From Moraxellaceae bacterium (GTDB taxonomy: Bacteria > Pseudomonadota > Gammaproteobacteria > Pseudomonadales > Moraxellaceae): a stretch of 33,082 nt of DNA. Position 1 is the first letter of the stretch. Each line of letters opens with the position of its first letter. The notes beneath the pieces are model-generated. The model saw only the letters and a list, made by a program, of their open reading frames with translations, had not been told where the DNA came from and made no database searches. A program made the translations under genes and the position numbers. The stretch is from contig DPJB01000006.1 in the NCBI GenBank assembly GCA_003543245.1, positions 1 through 33,082 on the forward strand, in the 5' to 3' direction. Shown here one piece after another: positions 7,938 through 15,596 of this stretch.

Positions 7938-8222
7938 TTACCCCATGGAACTCGTGCCGCTGAGTTGCCGGATGAGGAGTTGAATGGTGGCCACTGGCCA
8001 GGCAGCGCAACGGGCAGACAGCTTTACGGGGGGCGGAAAGCGGCCCTCACGGACGCCATCCCACCAGGTCGTCTCAGAGACGGGGATCAGTTCGAGGACT
8101 TTTGGAAGCCGCACAAAGCCAGTGTCTGGCAGGCGAGGGAATTCGTCCTGGTTGATGCCCGAGTGCAGGGCCTCGGGACGGGGGGATAGGGCGCCTTGGG
8201 CGCCCGTCTTGTTGGGTTTCAT
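7938..8222 (-). CDS. alpA: AlpA-family transcriptional regulator (94 aa)
   Basis: The family pattern is clear: FVRLPKVLELIPVSETTWW for the MerR-like winged helix-turn-helix, GRFPPPVKLSARCAAW for the wing and conserved tail, and a final IQLLIRQL helix. AlpA proteins activate or repress excision and replication genes of P4-type elements. ATG 8222 is chosen over GTG 8252 because AGAGAGG lies just before it. The N-terminal 45 residues are a low-complexity extension rich in Pro, Gly and Glu. It precedes the rep-paralogue-ATPase set on the same strand by 185 bases and probably controls it. An inverted repeat TGTCCAC/GTGGACA overlaps its start region. Confidence 0.82.
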   Translation of the reverse strand: MKPNKTGAQGALSPRPEALHSGINQDEFPRLPDTGFVRLPKVLELIPVSETTWWDGVREGRFPPPVKLSARCAAWPVATIQLLIRQLSGTSSMG

Positions 8223-8251
8223 GTCCACCTCTCTTGCTATTGAAGTGGACA
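8222..8251. promoter_or_regulatory. Inverted repeat TGTCCAC/GTGGACA at the alpA start
   Basis: TGTCCAC 8222-8228 and GTGGACA 8245-8251 are perfect inverted halves 16 bases apart, flanking the ribosome site of alpA. The AGTGGACA half is identical to the one in the candidate XRE operator at 3236-3243, hinting that the XRE protein or AlpA itself binds here and blocks expression. Binding is inferred. Confidence 0.4.
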
Positions 8252-8287
8252 CAGAATCGGAAATCGGCGGGGGAGATACTAGGGGGA

Positions 8288-8305
8288 ACCCTCAACATTG
8301 AGGGT
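8288..8305. terminator. 8+8 bp inverted repeat between the 449-aa gene and alpA
   Basis: ACCCTCAA 8288-8295 and TTGAGGGT 8298-8305 form a perfect stem with a two-base centre. It lies 9 bases after the stop of the minus-strand 449-aa gene and 66 bases before the alpA start. No T-run follows, so it may be an operator rather than a terminator. Confidence 0.4.
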
Positions 8306-8313
8306 CACGGGAA

Positions 8314-9663
8314 TCACTTAACCCTTTGTTTTTTAATCTTTTTTTCGGCCTCATTTTTGACCGGCTTTTTCGGGGCATCATATAGCAGATCAATGACAAT
8401 CTTGGCCTGCCTTGCGGAAAAGTTGTGAAGCCGCCCTTCCCGTAGTAACTCGCCTATCTTCTTCTTTGTGACCCTTTTACCGGTTTGGTCAGAGAAGACC
8501 TTGATTGCCTCCGCGGATGCGATCATTTCCAGGAGTTCCGCCGACACCGGTGACGGCGGGCTGAGGGGTCGCTCTTCTTTAGATCCCCAATGCCAGGCCC
8601 ACTGAGGCGAAAGCATGGTCACACACCTTTTCGCCTCAACGGGTTCAAGCTCGCGCCCTTTATGATCATGGTTGAAGCGCAGGAGGGCCTGTGCGAACTT
8701 TTCTCGGTCCTCCTTGGTCTGAGTAACGCCGTCGGCCTTTCGCCAGCCTGCCCACTCCCGACTGGCAACTTGGATGAAGCCCTTTAGCCAGTAGGGCCAA
8801 TAGTCCTTTATGTCGATCTCCGAAAACTGCACATTGCGGGAAAGGCCGATCTTTTCGTCAGTCGTCTCCACCGAGGAGGCCGGCACTACAATCGCCTCTT
8901 CCCCGTCTTTAAACTCACACAACGGAGCTTCTAAGCCTGCCACCTCATCTGCCGCAACCGCCCCCACGCTCGCTGCGGCGGCATTCCTTTGGCTCCGACC
9001 CATCGAGGCAGGCAGCAGCCCAAGTAGATCCATCCCTTCTTTCAACAGAAACAAGTTTTTGGGGTGCAGAACGACATCCCGTGGCCTAGGCATCCACTCC
9101 GGTTCAAATTCTTGTAACTCCCCAAGGTCTGCGGGGTATACGCCAAAACACCTCTGAGGGACTTCATAGGGTCGAAGCGGCCCATGAAATGGAGGGATTA
9201 GCGGTTCAGTTGGCCCCAGATCCCAATCAGTTGCCGTGTCAGTTGCCACGGTCGCATCTTCAGTGCGGGTAGGTATGCAGATCGAAAATAGACTGGCAGA
9301 TGCATGAGTCTCGATAGGCAAATCCTTACCGGTAATCACAACCCCCCACTCGAAGAACGTCCTGCTGAACTTCTTCTGGCGAACGATCTCTCGGCAGTCC
9401 GAATCGTCCAGGCGCAATCCTGTCATGCAGGGCACAGACATCGGAAACGCCAAGCCAGTGCTATTCTTACTGATATGCCACCGCATCTCCTCGCCTCGCA
9501 CATAGCGGCGATCCACGCTCACAGCCATACTGTTTTCAGGCAGGTAGGTGTATATCTGGACCCCCTTGTCGACCGCCTGAGACAGCAGACTGTAGGCGTC
9601 ACAGTGGGCAAGTTTGGCCGCCTCCTCAACCGTAAATACAATGGGCTCAACTTGTGCGATCAT
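8314..9663 (-). CDS. Unrecognised mobile-element protein (449 aa)
   Basis: I do not recognise the family. The N-terminus (FTVEEAAKLAHCDAYSLLSQAVDKGVQIYTYLP) looks like a small helix-turn-helix or excisionase-like domain, in which a VEEAAKLA helix is followed by a substrate-like strand. The centre has a proline-rich stretch (about 140-200) with PKNLFLL. A W-rich segment follows (KDYWPYWLKGFIQVASREWAGW, given here as two parts: KDYWPYWLKGF and REWAGW). The C-terminus is helical and ends in a Lys-rich tail. The length and layout resemble hypothetical proteins carried next to alpA in P4-type islands, as far as I recall. It has its own upstream region and is divergent from the 127-aa and 1260-aa genes. 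A DNA-binding role is a guess. Confidence 0.6.
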   Translation of the reverse strand: MIAQVEPIVFTVEEAAKLAHCDAYSLLSQAVDKGVQIYTYLPENSMAVSVDRRYVRGEEMRWHISKNSTGLAFPMSVPCMTGLRLDDSDCREIVRQKKFSRTFFEWGVVITGKDLPIETHASASLFSICIPTRTEDATVATDTATDWDLGPTEPLIPPFHGPLRPYEVPQRCFGVYPADLGELQEFEPEWMPRPRDVVLHPKNLFLLKEGMDLLGLLPASMGRSQRNAAAASVGAVAADEVAGLEAPLCEFKDGEEAIVVPASSVETTDEKIGLSRNVQFSEIDIKDYWPYWLKGFIQVASREWAGWRKADGVTQTKEDREKFAQALLRFNHDHKGRELEPVEAKRCVTMLSPQWAWHWGSKEERPLSPPSPVSAELLEMIASAEAIKVFSDQTGKRVTKKKIGELLREGRLHNFSARQAKIVIDLLYDAPKKPVKNEAEKKIKKQRVK

Positions 9664-10320
9664 ATAAAGACACTACCTTCGACGCGTTCTGAATACCAAA
9701 CCAATACCCTGCCCAATCTATCAAAGGTTGAGCGGCAATACTTGCGCGAGCCCCACTACAAGATATTGATGGCGCCTTATGGGGCGCGGCAGCGGGCTAG
9801 AGGTGCGCCTCTGAGTTAAGCGCGACAATCCTCCGCCTTGACCGCAAACCTTCCTTGTCCGGGCCACAATCCGCGATAACCGACGTCGCCAATTCTGGTC
9901 GAACTAATATTATCCGAGAGGGTCAAGCTAGAGGGTCAACCTTCAAGATATGCAACAAGTGCATCCCTAACAGTAAGTGCCAGGCCGCCTGAACCATCAC
10001 TCCTTATCCAGACTGTCCCCCGGCTGACGGTAGCGACAACACTGGAAGATAAGCGCCTCCATTTCATGTCCTATCTTCGCCGCTTCGAAGGCAGTAGTGC
10101 GCGAACGGTACATGTCTCCAGAACTGCATTAATCCACCCGGAGCGTACTGGTGGTACATGCCCATCTACTGCAGCCCATTCGCATCGACCTGAATGTGCA
10201 GGCCTTGACGATGAAAATTTGACACCAAAGTCCACACTATAGACACCAGATATGGTGCCCAGTAATATTAAATCGTCCTTCCGGACACACCAACTGACTG
10301 AAGCCCCCCCTGGAGTTACC
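9664..10320. other. 657-bp divergent intergenic region with tandem 13-mers
   Basis: No convincing gene is seen. AGAGGGTCAAGCT 9917-9929 is directly followed by AGAGGGTCAACCT 9930-9942, a tandem repeat differing at one base that could bind a regulator. AGAGG/CCTCT with a TGCG loop lies at about 9799-9812. A plus-strand frame ending near 9819 (peptide ending PYGARQRARGAPLS) may be a gene remnant, but has no start or partner. Promoters for both the 449-aa gene and the 127-aa gene must lie here; I could not place them with confidence. Confidence 0.4.
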
Positions 10321-10704
10321 ATGAAGATTCGCCGATCACCTGAGATTACCGCCCAGCTACTTCTGATAAATGCCAAGCTTTACGAGAAAGAGCGAGAAAA
10401 GGAAATCACGCGACTCCGCATCTCAGTCGACACCCTTCGCCGAATTTCAGGTCGCACCGCTATCCGTGAAAAGTTCAAGGAAGATCTGGAAGAGGAGCTC
10501 CTTGAGCTCGGATGGATATTCATCCAGCTCGACAACGAATTTGCCATCATGGAGAAGAAGCGACTCCAGACATGGGTGAGGCTCAGCTCCAAAAGACTGA
10601 AGGACCAAGGCCTGCTCTCTCTGGATTCCGACTGCTCAGAAACTGTCCAAGCCAGGTTTGACGATCTAATCCCGGCCCCTGAGGAAGAGTCTCTGGACGA
10701 GTGA
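10321..10704 (+). CDS. Small helical protein of unknown function (127 aa)
   Basis: ATG 10321 is preceded by GGAG at the right distance; the longer frame from 10252 lacks a ribosome site. The product is strongly helical and charged. Residues about 15-45 and 55-90 have heptad-like spacing (ITRLRISVDTLRRIS and LEEELLELGWIFIQLDNEF), so a coiled coil or helical bundle is likely. The C-terminus is acidic (PAPEEESLDE). I recognise no family. It lies 176 bases upstream of the 1260-aa gene on the same strand, with a 15-bp hairpin in between. It may be a partner or controller of that protein, but the hairpin could also separate the two transcripts. Confidence 0.6.
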   Translation: MKIRRSPEITAQLLLINAKLYEKEREKEITRLRISVDTLRRISGRTAIREKFKEDLEEELLELGWIFIQLDNEFAIMEKKRLQTWVRLSSKRLKDQGLLSLDSDCSETVQARFDDLIPAPEEESLDE

Positions 10705-10800
10705 GGCTGCAGTCATGCTAGCCAAGTGACTCCTTTGTGCCCTGACCATGGCAAGGAGCCAGCCTCGGCATAGTAGATTTGCTTGCCATATCTGGCTCAG

Positions 10801-10836
10801 CACTGCCCTCGACCACCACACTGGTCGAGGGCAGTG
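10801..10836 (+). promoter_or_regulatory. 15-bp perfect hairpin ahead of the 1260-aa gene
   Basis: CACTGCCCTCGACCA at 10801-10815 pairs perfectly with TGGTCGAGGGCAGTG at 10822-10836, leaving a six-base loop. No T-tract follows, so it is not a standard terminator. Its position about 45 bases before TTG 10881 suggests an attenuator, a leader structure or an operator. Its perfection also argues that the DNA here is non-coding, and so against the longer frame starting at TTG 10779. Confidence 0.6.
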
Positions 10837-10880
10837 GCCACCCCGATTTGAATATAGAAAAGCCTGAGAGAGCCCAATCC

Positions 10881-13800
10881 TTGAAAATCACTGCATCTCA
10901 AATCGCATCATGGGCTGACACACGAGCGAAGGAAGCACAGCAGGAACTTCCACGTTTAGTACGTCGCCTCTGCTTCCATCCCAGTCAAACAAAACAGATT
11001 GCATTTCCTGCCGGGGACTCTACGTATCTGGCCGGATGGGATGGCATCTTACAGAGCTCGACTGGGAATGCCTGGGTGCCAGCTGGAGACTCCCGCTGGG
11101 AATTAGGCTGCGATAAGGATGTAGCCTCTAAGGCAAATGGCGACTACAACAAGCGTACTTCCCAGATGGACGCGGATGAGCGGCAAGGCTGCTCGTTTGT
11201 CTTTGTGACACCCAGACGATGGCCAAGCAAAGGGCAATGGCTAGCAGAGAAGAAAGCACGAGGCGAGTGGGCGGATGTTAGAGCTTATGACGCCGACGAC
11301 CTAGAGCAGTGGCTGGAGCATAGCCCGGCAATTGCCCTGCAGTTCGCCAGCGAACTTGGCCTATCAGGCTGGGGCGTCGAAAGCCTAGAGCACTACTGGT
11401 TAACCTGGTCCAGCCAAAGCAATCCACCGATTACTACGGAATCTCTCACCCGTAGCAGGGAGAAAATCCGGGACAAGCTCATCGCCACTATGGATGAGGC
11501 ACTTGAGAACACGGAGCGGGGTCTTCTCTCGATACAAGCCGACAGCACTGAAGAGGCCGTAGCGTTTGTAGCCTCAAACATTCTGGCGCAGCCTCGCTTA
11601 CTGAGCAAATCTATTGTGGTCACCCAACCGGAGGGCTGGCGCTTCGTGGCGGCCAATCCGGAGGTTCGAATTGCAATCGCAGCCGGAAAGGAAATTGGCG
11701 CTGCTGCTATAGTACGCGACAACCTTCTTGTGATTGTTCCGCATGCCATTGGCGATCAGGCAGATAGCTCAAATGGCGGCGGACTTCTTCTTGATCGACC
11801 TGACATCTATGAATTTGAGAAGGCTCTAGTGGCAATTGGCATGGAGGAGTCCGATGCCAGGCGGAATGCATTGGTAACAGGTCGCTCTTGGACTGTGCTC
11901 AGACGTCAACTTGCAATAAATCCTACCCTAAACCACCCCGCATGGCTGGACTGCCCCCAAGCAAGCAGCCTTGTAACGCTATGCCTGCTCGGAGCATGGA
12001 ACACTGAAAATGAAGTAGATCAACAGATCGTCGAGCGACTTGCCAATAAGACATATGAGGCTATTGAAAGCGACCTTCGCCACCTCGCCGCACTTGATGA
12101 CCCACCAGTGTTGCGTATTGGCTCAGTGTGGAGAGCAAAATCACCTCTTGAGTTGCTAATCCTATACGGAAAACACATTACTAGCAGTCAATTAGACAGG
12201 TTCTTCGAGATAGCTGAAGAACTGCTGACGCCCCCCGATCCACAACTAGAGCTGCCAGAGCAAGAACGCTACGCCGCCCAGATTCATGGAAAAGTACGCC
12301 CGCACTCAGGCCTGCTACTAAACTCGCTATGTGACGCACTCATCAAACTTGCTGCAAGGGGTGCAGATCTACGCAGCCTCCGCGACCTGCACATAGAAGT
12401 TCGAGTGGAAAACCTTGTGCGCAAGCTTCTATTAGGGGCCGATGAGATCAGGTGGCTGTCACTGTCTTCTCATCTGCCCGCCTTGGCAGAAGCAGCTCCC
12501 GAGGCCTTCCTGACTGCGATTCAAGACAGTCTGAATCAGATGGACCCTGCGGTTTTCAGACTCCTTTCAGAATCATCCACCGGTCTTTTCGGTCGCTGCT
12601 GGCACGCGGGTTTATTATGGGCGCTTGAATCTCTTGCGTGGTCACACCGCCGCATGTTGCGGGTGACACTAATCCTAGCGCAGCTTTGTGAGGTGCGAAC
12701 AGGAGGTAATTGGGCAAACAAGCCAAGTTCGACCCTCCTCGGGATATTTCGCTCATGGCTTCCTCAAACTGCCGCTGACATTTCAGCACGAATCGGTGCA
12801 CTTGACCTGCTCATCAAACGCTATCCCAGTGCGGGATTCGAACTGCTCCAGGCGCTTTCATCAGGTGGCCAAGATCACGCCAGCCCTGCATATCGCCCCA
12901 AGTGGCGCGACGAAGATGCTGGCGTGGGAAATGGTGTGAGCAACCAAGAGCACTACCAGATGATTCAGGCAGCCTGGCAAAAGGCAGTCGAGATGAGTTC
13001 ATCTAATCCAGCTCGCTTAGCCACCCTTTTCCAAGAGGCATGCGGTCGCGACCACAACCGCATCAGCCATGTAGCACAACTTGTGGAACAACAACTGAAA
13101 ATAGGGATGACCGACGAAGACCGAATCATTCTTCGCGATGTGCTGAGAAACATACTGTATTGGCACGCGAACTTTGATAGAGCCGACACTGCCATCCTTA
13201 CTCCTTGGTTGGCATCAATGCAGTCGCTATACACGCGGCTATCACCAAGTGACTTGGTGGCGCAGCATCGCTGGTTATTCGATAACCATTGGACTCAACT
13301 GCCCGAGAAGGACGACGAGTCACCGCGCGTTGACAAACTAACCAAGACACGTGTCGAAGCTCTAGGTGAAGTCTATCGAGCTCACTCCTTTGATGGGATA
13401 AATCGACTGATCGACCACTGTGGCTCCCCTTACACAGTAGGAGGGTCACTCTCTGAACTTCACCTCCCAACAGCCAGCTTGGTAAGTTGGATAGCCGACG
13501 GCGACCGGAGCTTTGAAACTTCCTCCTCTGTGAGTCTGTCTATTTCAGGCCTTCTAAACAGGCTTCCTCCAGAGTCGCTGGAGGCGCTGCTTGAAGAGCT
13601 CATGAGCATTGCTAGCGCGCAGGACTGGAGTCCCCATAGGCGAGCAGCTCTATTTTGCCTCGTTGCCACCTCTCGAAGTATCTGGAATTTTATTGAAGCG
13701 CTTGGTGGAGAGGTAGCCTCCATTTACTGGAAGCATATTCACACCGGACATAGTCACTTACAGGACGCCGCAGACCTTAACTTTACATTGGAGAGTCTGT

Positions 13801-14663
13801 TGGTTGCCGGACGGCCTCTCGCGGCACTGGAGTTATGCAAATACGAGCCTTCGCGCGTCGAAGCTAATCTTCTGCTTCGCATCCTGCAGGAGTTGATGAA
13901 TGCACCAGAACCAGAGGGCCCACTTATCGACCCATGGTGCTTGGGCGATGTTTTTGCGGCTCTCGAATGCTCATTAGCAGATAGCAAAGAGGTATTAATT
14001 CAAATCGAGTTCTACCTCTTCGAAGCACTTGGCTATGGTCAAGAGCAGCGAGCGTCAAGCCTACTTAACTCTGTCATGAGCGACCCTGCGCTCTTTGCTG
14101 AGTTAATTGGCTTTTGCTACAAACCCGAGCATGGCCACCCTGAAGAGACAGACGATATCGACGAAACACGCCGCACGTTGGCTCGGCCTGCCTACAAAGT
14201 TCTGCATGCTTGCCGAACTCTACCTGGACAATTGGATGGCAACTCTTTCGATAGCGTGAAGTTCAACCAATATGTCGAAGCGGCATTACGAACCTGCGAG
14301 CAATCTGGACGAGGGAAAGCCTCTAAGTACCAATTAGGTGAGATCCTAGCTCGGAGCTGTGGTTTCGGATCACGTGATCTTCCCCCCACTGCAGTTCTTG
14401 AATTGCTTGAAGGGCAGGACATGGCGGCGCTGCGGCGTGGCTTTTGCTTCGGCACCTGGAACGACCGAGGGACAACTTCGCGCGATCCAAGGGCGGGGGG
14501 TATGCAAGAACGTCAGCTGTCTAGTTTGTATCGCTCGAATGCTGAGCAACTACAGAATCAGTATCCACAGGTGGCATCCATGTATGAGTCAATCGCTGGA
14601 CACTACGATACTGACGGAGAACGGGAAGATATCGAGGCAAACCTTCGCAAAGAGGGCTATTAG
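10881..14663 (+). CDS. Giant protein with nuclease-like N-terminus and STAND-like helical body (1260 aa)
   Basis: I do not recognise a named family. From TTG 10881, residues 1-30 (SQIASWADTRAKEAQ) are helical. GWDG (52-55), VPAGDSRWEL (66-75) and K84 resemble the spacing of a PD-(D/E)XK nuclease core without a textbook ExK. FVFVTPRRW (107-114) and DVRAYDADDLEQWLE (132-146) complete a compact domain. The next part looks like a STAND NTPase that has lost Walker A: LLSIQADSTEEAVAFVA stands where GxxGxGKT is expected, followed by IVVTQPEGWRF, NLLVIVPHA and an EFEKALVAIGMEESDARR block. The remaining 850 residues are helical, repeat-like and end acidic. No ATG start exists; 10848 and 10779 (both TTG) are alternatives. 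Size, architecture and island setting suggest defence, by inference only. Confidence 0.65.
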   Translation: MKITASQIASWADTRAKEAQQELPRLVRRLCFHPSQTKQIAFPAGDSTYLAGWDGILQSSTGNAWVPAGDSRWELGCDKDVASKANGDYNKRTSQMDADERQGCSFVFVTPRRWPSKGQWLAEKKARGEWADVRAYDADDLEQWLEHSPAIALQFASELGLSGWGVESLEHYWLTWSSQSNPPITTESLTRSREKIRDKLIATMDEALENTERGLLSIQADSTEEAVAFVASNILAQPRLLSKSIVVTQPEGWRFVAANPEVRIAIAAGKEIGAAAIVRDNLLVIVPHAIGDQADSSNGGGLLLDRPDIYEFEKALVAIGMEESDARRNALVTGRSWTVLRRQLAINPTLNHPAWLDCPQASSLVTLCLLGAWNTENEVDQQIVERLANKTYEAIESDLRHLAALDDPPVLRIGSVWRAKSPLELLILYGKHITSSQLDRFFEIAEELLTPPDPQLELPEQERYAAQIHGKVRPHSGLLLNSLCDALIKLAARGADLRSLRDLHIEVRVENLVRKLLLGADEIRWLSLSSHLPALAEAAPEAFLTAIQDSLNQMDPAVFRLLSESSTGLFGRCWHAGLLWALESLAWSHRRMLRVTLILAQLCEVRTGGNWANKPSSTLLGIFRSWLPQTAADISARIGALDLLIKRYPSAGFELLQALSSGGQDHASPAYRPKWRDEDAGVGNGVSNQEHYQMIQAAWQKAVEMSSSNPARLATLFQEACGRDHNRISHVAQLVEQQLKIGMTDEDRIILRDVLRNILYWHANFDRADTAILTPWLASMQSLYTRLSPSDLVAQHRWLFDNHWTQLPEKDDESPRVDKLTKTRVEALGEVYRAHSFDGINRLIDHCGSPYTVGGSLSELHLPTASLVSWIADGDRSFETSSSVSLSISGLLNRLPPESLEALLEELMSIASAQDWSPHRRAALFCLVATSRSIWNFIEALGGEVASIYWKHIHTGHSHLQDAADLNFTLESLLVAGRPLAALELCKYEPSRVEANLLLRILQELMNAPEPEGPLIDPWCLGDVFAALECSLADSKEVLIQIEFYLFEALGYGQEQRASSLLNSVMSDPALFAELIGFCYKPEHGHPEETDDIDETRRTLARPAYKVLHACRTLPGQLDGNSFDSVKFNQYVEAALRTCEQSGRGKASKYQLGEILARSCGFGSRDLPPTAVLELLEGQDMAALRRGFCFGTWNDRGTTSRDPRAGGMQERQLSSLYRSNAEQLQNQYPQVASMYESIAGHYDTDGEREDIEANLRKEGY

Positions 14664-15154
14664 GTGAGCATTGCTCTTTTCGGAAATCCGGATAGTAGAT
14701 GGGCCTGAGCAAGGGACGAGCGGTAAGGCCCAGTCTTGGTGTTCGATGGCATTCAGTGGTCCCTTGCGTGTAACCGACACACCCTGCGGCCTGTGAGAGC
14801 AGCTTAAATTCGGGATATATCGCCTTGACTTGCTGGTCCCCTACGATGACTAAGAGTGCTAAGTCGGCGCTGAATGCTTCGGCTATACCATCACCTTACT
14901 GGAGCAGATCCACTTCGGGGCTCGAGTGTGATGGGTGCCCCGCTGCCTTCAACCCGAGAGGAGGTTGAAGTGGTGAGCGGCCTGCGCAGACTTCAACCGT
15001 CGGTCGGCCTCTTGAACTGGATTGCGGTGCCGAACTCGGAGACAGGGAATTGAACCCCAGGAACAAAATTTCCTGGTGCCAACCGTGGTGCCAACTATTC
15101 AGATACTTAACTTTATCCATTCAAGATCAAATGGTTACATATCAATTCGGGTGA
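14664..15154. other. Non-coding end of the element with short repeats
   Basis: No intact gene is seen. CTTCAACC occurs at 14947-14954, inverted as GGTTGAAG at 14963-14970 (8-base loop), and again directly at 14991-14998. CCAGGAA/TTCCTGG pair around 15057-15075. On the minus strand a frame stays open from about 14899 into the 1260-aa gene (peptide segment ALLVIVGDQQVKAIYPEF) and could be an old gene fragment without a start. The short repeats may be integrase or excisionase sites. Confidence 0.35.
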
Positions 15155-15168
15155 CGCCACCTCCACCA
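15155..15168 (+). other. tmRNA/tRNA 3'-end-like sequence, candidate att core
   Basis: CGCCACCTCCACCA ends in CCA and matches, from memory, the 3' end of many proteobacterial tmRNAs (ssrA). A strong T-tailed terminator follows after 14 bases and an integrase stump after that, the usual order at tmRNA/tRNA insertion sites. The body of a tmRNA is absent upstream (the T-stem before it does not fold properly), so this would be the displaced 3' fragment left at the far end of an inserted element. Confidence 0.35.
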
Positions 15169-15182
15169 ATTGAACGCCCAGA

Positions 15183-15243
15183 GCGAAACAAAGAAGGCCG
15201 GCAAGCCCAGTAAAATCAAGGCTTCCGGCCTTTTTTGTTTCGC
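15183..15243 (+). terminator. Strong rho-independent terminator
   Basis: An outer arm at 15183-15201 pairs with 15225-15243 over 19 positions with one mismatch, and an inner AAGCC/GGCTT pair extends the stem. The downstream arm contains a run of six T at 15231-15236 after GGCC, giving a plus-strand terminator. It would end whatever RNA the CCA-like tail at 15155-15168 once belonged to. Confidence 0.75.
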
Positions 15244-15268
15244 CCAGGACCGTTGCAACCCCAACATC

Positions 15269-15305
15269 GGTGCCAACTCGACCTCCTCAGGAGCCTGTTG
15301 GCACC
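15269..15305 (+). promoter_or_regulatory. Leader hairpin hiding the integrase ribosome site
   Basis: GGTGCCAAC 15269-15277 pairs with GTTGGCACC 15297-15305, which abuts the ATG. An inner CTCC 15283-15286 pairs with GGAG 15290-15293, the ribosome site. If folded, the mRNA would block initiation, a plausible brake on integrase translation. The structure is read directly from the sequence; regulation is inferred. Confidence 0.45.
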
Positions 15306-15458
15306 ATGCCTCTCAGTGGTACAGCAATCCGGGCCGCCAAGCCCAAAGAAAAGACCTACCTCATGACCGACCGCGAGGGGGTGTACCTCGAAATCACTCC
15401 GGCTGGCGGCAAATGGTGGCGCTTTAAATTCCGGTTCTTAGCTATTTGCCGCCCCTAG
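15306..15458 (+). pseudogene. P4-type tyrosine integrase, N-terminal stump
   Basis: The 50 visible residues match the start of P4/CP4-like integrases: MPLSGTAIRAAKPKEKTY, then L-x-T-D-x-x-G-V-Y-L-E-I-T-P-A-G-G-K-W-W-R-F-K-F-R-F (the DUF4102 N-terminal domain). Intact family members continue for about 350 more residues with the R-H-R-Y catalytic domain. Here homology ends abruptly after FRF; six unrelated residues and a TAG follow. No catalytic domain is found downstream, so a deletion or rearrangement removed it. The remaining gene cannot recombine DNA. It marks the junction between the accessory part and the catabolic part of the window. Confidence 0.82.
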
Positions 15459-15596
15459 ATACCCCGCACAGTTCCAAAAGCACACTACAAAGCACCCGCC
15501 CATCTTGGCGTTAATCGATATCGGCAAGCTCAGCTCTTGCGAAGCTTCTGCTGAGCTGCCTCTACGCCAAGCGCGCCTGCCAAGGCTATAAGATGA

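Larger units (their letters stand above)
15075..15305. repeat. Four copies of GGTGCCAAC before the integrase stump
   Basis: GGTGCCAAC lies at 15075-15083, 15087-15095 and 15269-15277, and inverted (GTTGGCACC) at 15297-15305, directly before the integrase ATG. Clustered short repeats around the start of a tyrosine integrase gene are typical arm-type binding sites. The assignment is inferred from position. Confidence 0.5.

Noticed and set aside
10071..10376. 101-codon minus-strand frame before the 127-aa gene
   Set aside because: It overlaps the start and ribosome site of the better-supported plus-strand gene and has no ribosome site or domain of its own.
10779..10880. Longer N-terminus for the giant protein from TTG 10779
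   Set aside because: It would place a perfect 15-bp non-coding-type hairpin inside the gene. The segment has no conserved look, whereas the MKITASQIASWAD start reads as a natural N-terminus.
15045..15056. tRNA T-arm-like sequence (GGTTCAATTCCC on the minus strand)
   Set aside because: Neither an acceptor-stem partner nor D and anticodon arms could be found around it, and no CCA follows at the right distance. It is not a tRNA gene; a relic or chance match.
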